Assembly: GCA_024681875.1 (NCBI GenBank)
Contig: JAILAA010000021.1
Coordinates: 1-10,290 of the forward strand
Origin: Prevotella sp.
GTDB taxonomy: Bacteria; Bacteroidota; Bacteroidia; Bacteroidales; Bacteroidaceae
Reading direction: 5' to 3'
DNA: 10,290 bases
Every line of letters starts with the position of its first letter. Positions within the stretch are counted from its first letter, which is position 1. Positions 1 through 4,876 of the stretch are shown here, in pieces. The position numbers and the translations under genes were made by a program. The notes beneath the pieces are model-generated. The model worked only from the letters and a program-made list of their open reading frames with translations, was not told the DNA's origin and searched no databases.

Positions 1-985
1 GACCATTAAGAACTGGATGGTTCACCTTTGCCACCTTCGGGTGCTTGGCAAGGAAATCAACCACCTTCAGGGCATTTTCCACATGACGCTCCACGCGCAG
101 ACTCAGTGTCTCAACACCCTGCAAGAGGATGAAGGCGTTGAAGGGAGAGATGGCAGCACCAGTATCGCGCAGGATGACGGCACGGATACGGGTAACGTAA
201 GCGGCTGCACCCACAGCATCAGCGAACACGATGCCATGATAGGATGGATCCGGCTTGGCCAGGGTGGGGAACTTATCGGGATTAGCCTTCCAGTCGAACT
301 TGCCACCATCAACGATGACACCACCCAGACTTGAACCATGACCGCCCAAGAATTTGGTGGCAGAGTGTACAACGATGTCAGCTCCGTGCTCCAGCGGTCG
401 GATAAGGTAAGGTGTGCCGAACGTGTTGTCAACGATAAACGGAATACCGTGCTTGTGAGCCACGGCAGCTACACCTTCGAGGTCGAGCACATCCGAATTC
501 GGATTACCGAACGTTTCTGCATACACCACTTTTGTATTCGGCTTGATGGCAGCTTCAAGTGCATCAAGGTCGTTTACATTGATAATGGTATTACTGATAC
601 CCTGTGTGGCCAGCGTATGGGTGATGAGGTTATAGGAACCGCCATAGAGGTTGTCGGCAGCCACGATATGATCACCAGCCTGTGCAATGTTCTGCAGGGC
701 ATAGGTAATGGCAGCAGCACCAGAGGCAACAGCCAGACCGGCCACACCACCCTCAAGGGCAGCCACACGATCCTCGAACACACCCTGTGTAGAGTTGGTC
801 AGACGACCGTAGATATTACCTGCATCGCGCAGACCGAAGCGGTCGGCTGCATGCTGTGAATTATGGAACACATAACTGGTGGTCTGATAAATGGGCACGG
901 CGCGGGCGTCGGTTGCGGGGTCAGCCTGCTCTTGGCCTACATGGAGTTGCAGTGTCTCAAAACGATAATTTTTCTTTGTACTCAT
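1..985 (-). CDS. metY: O-acetylhomoserine sulfhydrylase (MetY), 3' end cut by window edge
   Basis: This is a PLP-dependent Cys/Met-metabolism enzyme expected to convert O-acetyl-L-homoserine plus sulfide to L-homocysteine in the cytoplasm, the direct-sulfhydrylation step of methionine synthesis. The visible 328 codons begin [18 protein letters not shown]; the family is usually about 425-430 residues, so roughly 100 C-terminal residues lie outside the window. Family marks are QTTSYVF near residue 34, IYGRLTNST near 58, an ASGAAA segment near 88, and [10 protein letters not shown], whose Lys211 is the PLP Schiff-base residue. The ATG at 985 is preceded by AAAGGAT, a plausible ribosome site, and is the first in-frame ATG after the promoter. 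The gene is divergent from an Lrp-like regulator. Cystathionine gamma-synthase or lyase is the alternative; the TLQLHVGQ start and overall pattern favour MetY. Confidence 0.93.
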   Translation of the reverse strand, partial: MSTKKNYRFETLQLHVGQEQADPATDARAVPIYQTTSYVFHNSQHAADRFGLRDAGNIYGRLTNSTQGVFEDRVAALEGGVAGLAVASGAAAITYALQNIAQAGDHIVAADNLYGGSYNLITHTLATQGISNTIINVNDLDALEAAIKPNTKVVYAETFGNPNSDVLDLEGVAAVAHKHGIPFIVDNTFGTPYLIRPLEHGADIVVHSATKFLGGHGSSLGGVIVDGGKFDWKANPDKFPTLAKPDPSYHGIVFADAVGAAAYVTRIRAVILRDTGAAISPFNAFILLQGVETLSLRVERHVENALKVVDFLAKHPKVAKVNHPVLNG

Positions 986-1021
986 AATCTTATCCTTTAT
1001 TAATTAGTAAATACTGTTTTT

Positions 1022-1061
1022 TTTTTCAATTTTTCAATTTTTCAATTTTTCACTTTTTCAA
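1022..1061. repeat. Octamer tandem repeat in metY leader
   Basis: Five tandem copies of the 8-bp unit TTTTTCAA (plus-strand sense; one copy reads TTTTTCAC), preceded by a run that makes ten consecutive T. In the metY transcript it reads as repeated TTGAAAAA and lies in the 5' leader between the promoter and the start codon. Tracts of this kind can change copy number by slippage; any effect on metY expression is inference. Confidence 0.85.
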
Positions 1062-1075
1062 ATGAATTGACGGTG

Positions 1076-1107
1076 CAAAGGTACGTTGAAAAGAATTATC
1101 CACCAAA
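1076..1107 (-). promoter_or_regulatory. metY promoter, Bacteroidetes type
   Basis: On the minus strand a TTTG -33 box (1104-1107) is followed by a 20-bp spacer and TACCTTTG (1076-1083), an exact match to the Bacteroidetes -7 consensus TAnnTTTG. Transcription would start near 1070, giving a leader of about 85 nt that contains the octamer repeat. I see no riboswitch fold in this A-rich leader. Confidence 0.75.
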
Positions 1108-1108
1108 T

Positions 1109-1126
1109 TTCTTGCTTAATTCAGAA
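1109..1126. promoter_or_regulatory. Candidate operator dyad between divergent promoters
   Basis: An imperfect 18-bp dyad of the form TTCT-N3-TTAA-N3-AGAA lies directly between the metY and lrp promoters and overlaps the lrp -33 box. Lrp/AsnC proteins generally bind A/T-rich dyads of about 15-18 bp, so this is a reasonable site for the adjacent regulator. It rests on position and weak symmetry only. Confidence 0.3.
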
Positions 1127-1142
1127 AATATCACTAAATTTG
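1111..1142 (+). promoter_or_regulatory. Promoter of the Lrp-family regulator
   Basis: TAAATTTG at 1135-1142 matches the Bacteroidetes -7 box TAnnTTTG. A CTTG at 1111-1114, one base off the TTTG -33 box, lies 20 bp upstream. The -33 boxes of this promoter and the metY promoter are only 3 bp apart, so one bound protein could cover both. Confidence 0.65.
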
Positions 1143-1187
1143 CAGCGCTGAAAGAAAATCTTTCCGACAGAGGTCTTTTAAGGGCCC

Positions 1188-1208
1188 ATGAAAAGAAAAA
1201 AACACTAA
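1188..1208 (+). other. Possible leader mini-ORF (MKRKKH)
   Basis: A six-codon reading frame, MKRKKH then TAA, ends immediately before the lrp ATG and in the same frame, giving TAA-ATG-ATG. It includes a run of seven A. It could couple translation to the regulator, or it may be only the A-rich leader typical of this group. There is no conservation evidence available here. Confidence 0.2.
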
Positions 1209-1679
1209 ATGATGGCTGAAATCTTAGACGAAACCGACCTGCAGATACTGAAAACGCTGCAAAAAAACGCGAAATTAACCACAAAAGAGCTTGCCGATGC
1301 CGTGCATCTGACTCCAACACCCGTGTTTGAGCGTCAAAAACGGTTGGAAAAGAAAGGTTACATCAAGAAGTATGTCGCCATCCTTGACCCCGAGAAGCTG
1401 GACCAAGGGCTGTTGGTGTTCTGCAAGGTAAAGCTGAAGCAGATCAACCACGAGATTGCCGATTCATTCGTGCGCCGCATCCAACGTATCCCTGAAGTGA
1501 CGGAATGTTACAACACCTCGGGATCCTATGATTATCTGTTAAAGGTTCGCGCGCGCGATATGAAACAATACCAGGAGTTCGTACTTACAAAACTGGGCGA
1601 CATCGACAGTGTGGGATCCATTGAGAGCACCTTCGTGATGAGCGAAGTGAAGCAGATTTATGGCATCAACCTCGGGTGA
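1209..1679 (+). CDS. Lrp/AsnC family transcriptional regulator
   Basis: A 156-residue DNA-binding regulator of normal family length. The N-terminal winged helix-turn-helix spans about residues 8-55, with the recognition region around LTTKELADAVHLTPTPVFER, followed by an Lrp-type RAM effector domain at about 68-145 (FCKVKLKQ..., then TSGSYDYLLKVRARD near 103-117). The RAM domain in this family binds amino acids and mediates dimer-to-octamer assembly. Two adjacent ATG codons (1209 and 1212) are possible starts; the resulting proteins differ by one Met. It is transcribed divergently from metY with near-abutting promoters, which suggests control of sulfur amino-acid synthesis and autoregulation. 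Its ligand cannot be told from sequence. Confidence 0.93.
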   Translation: MMAEILDETDLQILKTLQKNAKLTTKELADAVHLTPTPVFERQKRLEKKGYIKKYVAILDPEKLDQGLLVFCKVKLKQINHEIADSFVRRIQRIPEVTECYNTSGSYDYLLKVRARDMKQYQEFVLTKLGDIDSVGSIESTFVMSEVKQIYGINLG

Positions 1680-1700
1680 GTATCTCACGTTAGTTTTTTT

Positions 1701-1724
1701 GCGGGCGATATCGCCATGGCCCGC
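1701..1724. other. Stem-loop after the lrp gene
   Basis: GCGGGC (1701-1706) pairs with GCCCGC (1719-1724). Overlapping it is a perfect 12-bp palindrome, GGCGATATCGCC (1704-1715), so two alternative folds compete. It lies 22 bp after the lrp stop. The run of seven T precedes the stem on the plus strand, so it is not a standard intrinsic terminator in either direction. Confidence 0.4.
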
Positions 1725-1740
1725 TATGAACGAGAATTTT

Positions 1741-1845
1741 GTGTTTCCGGACATGAGACGTGTGTTTCCGGACGTGAAACGTGTGTTTCCGGACGTGAAA
1801 CTTGTGTTTCTGCGCCTGAAACTTGTGTGCAACGTCCGGAAACAT
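1741..1845. repeat. 21-bp tandem repeat array
   Basis: Four direct 21-bp units start at 1741, 1762, 1783 and 1804, with consensus GTGTTTCCGGACGTGAAAC plus GT or TT. Units 1-3 are nearly identical and unit 4 is diverged. A fifth 21-bp segment (1825-1845) carries the core in reverse orientation: ACGTCCGGAAAC at 1832-1843 is the exact reverse complement of GTTTCCGGACGT in units 2 and 3. Most units have GTTTC and GAAAC arms around a 7-nt centre, so each can form a small hairpin. Similar strings occur, from memory, in intergenic DNA of other Bacteroidales; this is unverified. Confidence 0.9.
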
Positions 1846-1977
1846 CAAATGGATTGCAATGAGGAAGAAAAGACGAATTGCTTTCAAAAAATGGAAGTGG
1901 AACCTTCTAAATAAGGGAAAGATGGACACTTGGAACAGGTGGCCATTCGTTTGCTGTGGTCATCCTCCCCCCTGTGT

Positions 1978-3879
1978 TCAGTTGTTCTTCAGCGCCTGGA
2001 TGTATTGCCAAAGCTTGCGGTAGAAAGGATGGCGGGCGAGGGTGTGGCGGTTGCCGAGGATGATGACCTTCATACGGGCACGGGTGATGGCTACGTTCAT
2101 GCGGCGCAGGTCGCGGAGGAAGCCTATCTGGCCCTCGTCGTTGCTGCGCACGAGCGAGATGACGATAATGTCGCGCTCCTGTCCCTGAAAGCCGTCGACG
2201 GTATTCACTGTGATGAAACGACGGAAGGGTTTTAAGTTCTCGTTCCTGCGAAGGAGCTGGCGCAACAGCTGCACCTGAGCGCGGTAGGGCGATATGATGC
2301 CTACGTCGATGTGCTCCTGTAGGATACGCTCCTTGCCTATCAGCTCGAAGTAGGCCTGCAGGGCGAGGAGGGTGAGATGGGCCTCGGCCTCATTTGTTAA
2401 TGAAGAATTCTTCATTCTTAATTCTTCATTTCCCGTGTCTATCCACGTCATCGGCAAATCCAAATCGAGGATGCTGCGATGCTGCACCTCGGGCGCTGCC
2501 ACCATCTGATTGTGGTAGAACCAATCGGAGGAGAAGCGCATGATGTCTTCGTGCATGCGGTATTGTGTGCGCAAGAGTGTGACGCACTCGGGCTTTTCGT
2601 TGGCGATGCGCTCCATCAGCGTGCGGCCCAGGCCGCCTTTCAGCGCCTCGTAGCACTTCACCGTGGGAGGCAATTGACGGTGGTCGCCAGCGAAGATGAC
2701 GCGGCCTGCACGGCGGATGGCTATCCAGCAGGCGGCCTCCAAGGCCTGCGCCGCCTCGTCTATGAAGAGGGTGGGGAAGTGCAGGCCGTCGAGTAGGCGG
2801 TTGGCAGAGCCGACGAGCGTGCAGGCGATGACACGTGCCTCGCCGAACAGCTCCCGCTGGATGCTGATCTCCAGAGCTGTGGCTCTGCTCTTCAGGCTTT
2901 CCAGCTTCTGATGATAGGCATCGCCGCGCTTCTTGCTGGCACGCAGTTCGCGTATGGCCTTGCGTATGGCCCATAGGTGTGGATAGTCGGGGTGGGCCTC
3001 AAAGCGGCGCTCGTAGGTGAACGAGAGCATTTTGTCGTCGACGCGCGACGGGTTGCCGATGCGCAGGACGCTGATGCCGCGGTCGACGAGTTTTTCGGAT
3101 ATCCAGTCGACGGCCATGTTGCTCTGTGCACAGACCATCACCTGGGGCTCGCGGTGCAGGGTCTCGTGGATGGCCTCGACGAGTGTGGTAGTCTTTCCCG
3201 TGCCTGGCGGACCGTGGACAATGGCTACGTCCTTGGCACGCAACACTTGGTTGACGGCGCGCTCTTGCACGCTGTTCAGGTAGGGAAACGACATGTCGGG
3301 GAAGACAAAGGTCTCGGCCTGCTGACGGCTGTAGAACAGGTCGCGCAGATAGCCGAGCCGCCCCTTGGCACGCATCGTCCGCTCCAACGCCTCAAACATC
3401 AGGCGGTAGCTGGTTTCGTCGAAGAAGAGCATGATGCCCAGCTGCTGGCCTTGGGGAAGGGAAACCAGGTCGCCGACGGGGAAACCGTCGGGCACACTCA
3501 CGACCATGCGGTCGCCATCGACGTAGGAGACGGTGCCCGCTATTATTGGTTGAAGGTGGAAGGTGGAGGGCGGAAGGCGGAAGGTGGAGGGTGGAAAACC
3601 GAAAAACTGAATGGGCTTGCCGAACTCGAAATGATGGTCGATGGGCTCGTCATCGTCGCTGGTAGCCTGACGGTAGACCTCGACGCAGAACTGGTTGAGC
3701 GAGTTGTAATAGCTGCGACCTACACGCAAGGGAAACCACGCGTCGCCGCGCGCCGCCATGCGCTCTACGCCCTGTGCCTGCCGCACCTGCTGGAAAGCCT
3801 CTTTTTCCTCCTCATACTCCATCTGCAGGAGCGCACGTTGCCGCTGCAGTTCCAGTATAGGAGATGTGATGTCGTTCAT
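1978..3879 (-). CDS. Superfamily 1 DNA/RNA helicase, UPF1/IGHMBP2-like
   Basis: A 633-residue ATP-dependent helicase with every SF1 motif: Walker A GPPGTGKT (residues 223-230, Lys229), motif Ia AQSNMAVD (251-258), motif II DEAAQ (374-378), motif III GDHRQLPP (398-405), the QYRMHED region (439-445), motif V VDGFQGQERDIIVIS (561-575) and motif VI NVAITRARMK (595-604). The DEAAQ box and overall order place it in the UPF1-like SF1B branch, which moves 5' to 3' on single strands; its substrate is unknown. The start is ATG at 3879; a TTG at 3900 lies within a hairpin repeat and is less likely. Two low-complexity stretches (residues 95-111 and 484-494) are encoded by short DNA repeats and look like in-frame insertions outside the motifs. 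It is last of four co-directional genes, 48 bp after the DUF3108 gene. Confidence 0.93.
   Translation of the reverse strand: MNDITSPILELQRQRALLQMEYEEEKEAFQQVRQAQGVERMAARGDAWFPLRVGRSYYNSLNQFCVEVYRQATSDDDEPIDHHFEFGKPIQFFGFPPSTFRLPPSTFHLQPIIAGTVSYVDGDRMVVSVPDGFPVGDLVSLPQGQQLGIMLFFDETSYRLMFEALERTMRAKGRLGYLRDLFYSRQQAETFVFPDMSFPYLNSVQERAVNQVLRAKDVAIVHGPPGTGKTTTLVEAIHETLHREPQVMVCAQSNMAVDWISEKLVDRGISVLRIGNPSRVDDKMLSFTYERRFEAHPDYPHLWAIRKAIRELRASKKRGDAYHQKLESLKSRATALEISIQRELFGEARVIACTLVGSANRLLDGLHFPTLFIDEAAQALEAACWIAIRRAGRVIFAGDHRQLPPTVKCYEALKGGLGRTLMERIANEKPECVTLLRTQYRMHEDIMRFSSDWFYHNQMVAAPEVQHRSILDLDLPMTWIDTGNEELRMKNSSLTNEAEAHLTLLALQAYFELIGKERILQEHIDVGIISPYRAQVQLLRQLLRRNENLKPFRRFITVNTVDGFQGQERDIIVISLVRSNDEGQIGFLRDLRRMNVAITRARMKVIILGNRHTLARHPFYRKLWQYIQALKNN
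2399..2430. repeat. Heptamer repeat and palindrome inside helicase gene
   Basis: The segment contains a perfect 18-bp palindrome, AATGAAGAATTCTTCATT (2399-2416), followed by further copies of the unit ATTCTTM, so the right half reads as three tandem heptamers plus ATT. It is in frame and encodes helicase residues 484-494 (NEELRMKNSSL), a hydrophilic loop between the QYRMHED region and motif V. Confidence 0.8.
3548..3596. repeat. Seven tandem heptamers inside helicase gene
   Basis: Seven head-to-tail copies of GGYGGAR (the first is GGTTGAA) run without interruption. They encode residues 95-111 of the helicase on the minus strand, giving the repetitive peptide PPSTFRLPPSTFHLQP between the N-terminal region and a strand of the accessory barrel. 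The tract is 49 bp, not a multiple of three, yet the reading frame is open throughout. Confidence 0.9.
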
Positions 3880-3890
3880 AGGTATCCACT

Positions 3891-3910
3891 CCCCTCCCAA
3901 CAGGGAGGGG
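3891..3910 (-). promoter_or_regulatory. Perfect hairpin over the helicase ribosome site
   Basis: CCCCTCCC (3891-3898) and GGGAGGGG (3903-3910) form a perfect 8-bp stem with a 4-nt loop. In the transcript the 3' arm reads GGGAGGGG and ends 11 nt before the helicase ATG, the position of a Shine-Dalgarno site, so folding would hide it. It resembles the G/C-rich elements at 6809-6931. A regulatory role is inference. Confidence 0.5.
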
Positions 3911-3927
3911 TAGGGGGTAGGTCGTTT

Positions 3928-4779
3928 TTACAGTTTAGAAGACAACGGATTGCGTACGCCCTGATAGGTGCGCAGGTAGGCTTTGGCAGAGCCGAAGCTG
4001 AGGTTCATGTCGAGGCGCACGGGCATGTGGTTGTCGTCGTCGGTGACGTAGAACTTGATGAGCTCGGTGGTCTTGCCGTCTTCGCGCTCCATGAAAGAGA
4101 AGACGAGGCAGCGGAACTTTTCGCGCGAGCCTTCAATCTTGTAGTTCTCCTTGCCCTGATAGACCATCCACGTATCGGTGCGGTGCTTGGCATCGGTGAT
4201 GGGCAGGGGAATGACGTCGCCCTGCTTCATCTTCGAGGCGTCGAAGTTGCGGGCACGGAGGAAGATGCTCATCATGTCGTAGATGCACTCATCGTAGGCT
4301 ATCTCCTGCCATTGGTGCTCTCCATGCTTGTTGATGCGGTGCATCTTCACGTTGGAGAAACCATTAGGATAAGTGTACCAAAGTTCGTCCACATAATAGC
4401 GCTTGCCCTCGAGGGCGCCCTTGCGGTAATAGAGTGGAGAGAGGTCGCTGATAGAGCAGTACGACGTGAGCGTGTCGCGCATGACGAAGACATTGTCAAG
4501 CTTATTGTTGCCGCGGGTGATGAGGCTGGTGCGGTAGGCAGGTGCACCGTTGTAGGTAGACATGACGGTAGACATGGAGGCAGCGCCGACTTTCACCCAC
4601 ACGAACTGCCAGTTGAAGTAGAGGTCGTATGCCAGAAACTCGCCAGCCTTGAATGCGTTATTCTCGATGCCACACTGACTTTGTGCCCTTACAGGGCTAA
4701 ATGATAAATGACAAATGATAAATGACAAAGCTGTCAACGTCATCCATCTGCTCATGTTGCTAAAATCTATCCTTTTCAT
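3928..4779 (-). CDS. DUF3108 domain protein, secreted
   Basis: A 283-residue exported protein of the DUF3108 family, recognised from the opening CGIENNAFKAGEFLAYDLYF, then the WVKVGAASM strand, a central GALEGKRYYVDELWYTYPNG segment and the C-terminal VTDDDNHMPVRLDMNLSFG. The function of the family is unknown; members are periplasmic or outer-membrane-associated and predicted to be rich in beta strands. An N-terminal signal peptide is visible, with a basic start, a hydrophobic core at about residues 14-28 and likely cleavage after VRA (residue 32). Part of that core is encoded by a heptamer repeat. ATG at 4779 follows an A-rich leader; an internal Met9 start is possible. It lies 97 bp after the lipoprotein gene and 48 bp before the helicase, and is probably cotranscribed with the lipoprotein. 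Confidence 0.87.
   Translation of the reverse strand: MKRIDFSNMSRWMTLTALSFIICHLSFSPVRAQSQCGIENNAFKAGEFLAYDLYFNWQFVWVKVGAASMSTVMSTYNGAPAYRTSLITRGNNKLDNVFVMRDTLTSYCSISDLSPLYYRKGALEGKRYYVDELWYTYPNGFSNVKMHRINKHGEHQWQEIAYDECIYDMMSIFLRARNFDASKMKQGDVIPLPITDAKHRTDTWMVYQGKENYKIEGSREKFRCLVFSFMEREDGKTTELIKFYVTDDDNHMPVRLDMNLSFGSAKAYLRTYQGVRNPLSSKL
4699..4726. repeat. Heptamer repeat encoding a signal-peptide core
   Basis: Four tandem copies of AAATGAY (T, C, T, C at the last base) lie at the 5' end of the DUF3108 gene. On the minus strand they read in frame as about residues 18-28 (LSFIICHLSFS), supplying most of the hydrophobic core of the signal peptide. Confidence 0.88.
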
Positions 4780-4796
4780 TTTCTTTTTCGTTTTTG

Positions 4797-4850
4797 GTTA
4801 AACATTGGAGTGTTTATTGTTGTGACTTTCCAATACGTACAATGTTTAAC
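4797..4850. repeat. Inverted repeat upstream of DUF3108 gene
   Basis: GTTAAACATTG (4797-4807) and CAATGTTTAAC (4840-4850) are perfect 11-bp inverted repeats separated by 32 bp, in the gap between the lipoprotein stop and the DUF3108 start. A nested pair, ATTGGA (4804-4809) and TCCAAT (4829-4834), allows an alternative fold. There is no T-run after the stem on the minus strand, so it is not an ordinary terminator. I found no clear TAnnTTTG promoter in this gap. Confidence 0.6.
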
Positions 4851-4876
4851 AGTTATGGAAATTTTAACGGTTATTA

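Larger units (their letters stand above)
1680..1977. other. Intergenic region between convergent genes
   Basis: A 298-bp region between the ends of the lrp gene and the helicase gene. It holds a stem-loop at 1701-1724 and a 21-bp repeat array at 1741-1845. From 1846 to 1977 I see no gene or clear signal. Reading frames across it encode only translations of the repeat (VFPDVKR-type on plus, HVRKHTF-type on minus) and look spurious. It probably separates the two converging transcripts. Confidence 0.6.

Noticed and set aside
986..1075. SAM or other riboswitch in the metY leader
   Set aside because: The leader is a low-complexity A/T tract with no conserved core or stable multi-stem fold that I can recognise.
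1701..1724. Intrinsic terminator after the lrp gene
   Set aside because: The T-run lies on the wrong side of the stem for the plus strand and appears as A on the minus strand. Kept only as a stem-loop.
1741..1845. CRISPR array
   Set aside because: The 21-bp units abut directly with no spacers, and no cas genes are present in the window.
1660..1929. Small open frames over the 21-bp array, with VFPDVKR or HVRKHTF peptides
   Set aside because: They are translations of a 21-bp repeat, whose period is a multiple of three and so leaves frames open on both strands. There is no promoter or ribosome site.
3880..3900. Extended helicase start at a TTG (position 3900)
   Set aside because: The extra seven codons are encoded by the G-rich hairpin element, and the ATG at 3879 is a better start that leaves the element as leader.
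3903..3920. G-quadruplex in the helicase leader
   Set aside because: On the plus strand there are three runs of three or more G but the fourth is only GG, and the helicase transcript carries the C-rich strand.
2977..4704. A 575-codon open frame on the plus strand, opposite the helicase and DUF3108 genes
   Set aside because: It crosses two well-recognised minus-strand genes and their gap, its product is low in recognisable motifs and rich in Val, Ala, Gly and His as expected from antisense codons, and it encodes the repeat tracts as well. It is a codon-bias shadow.
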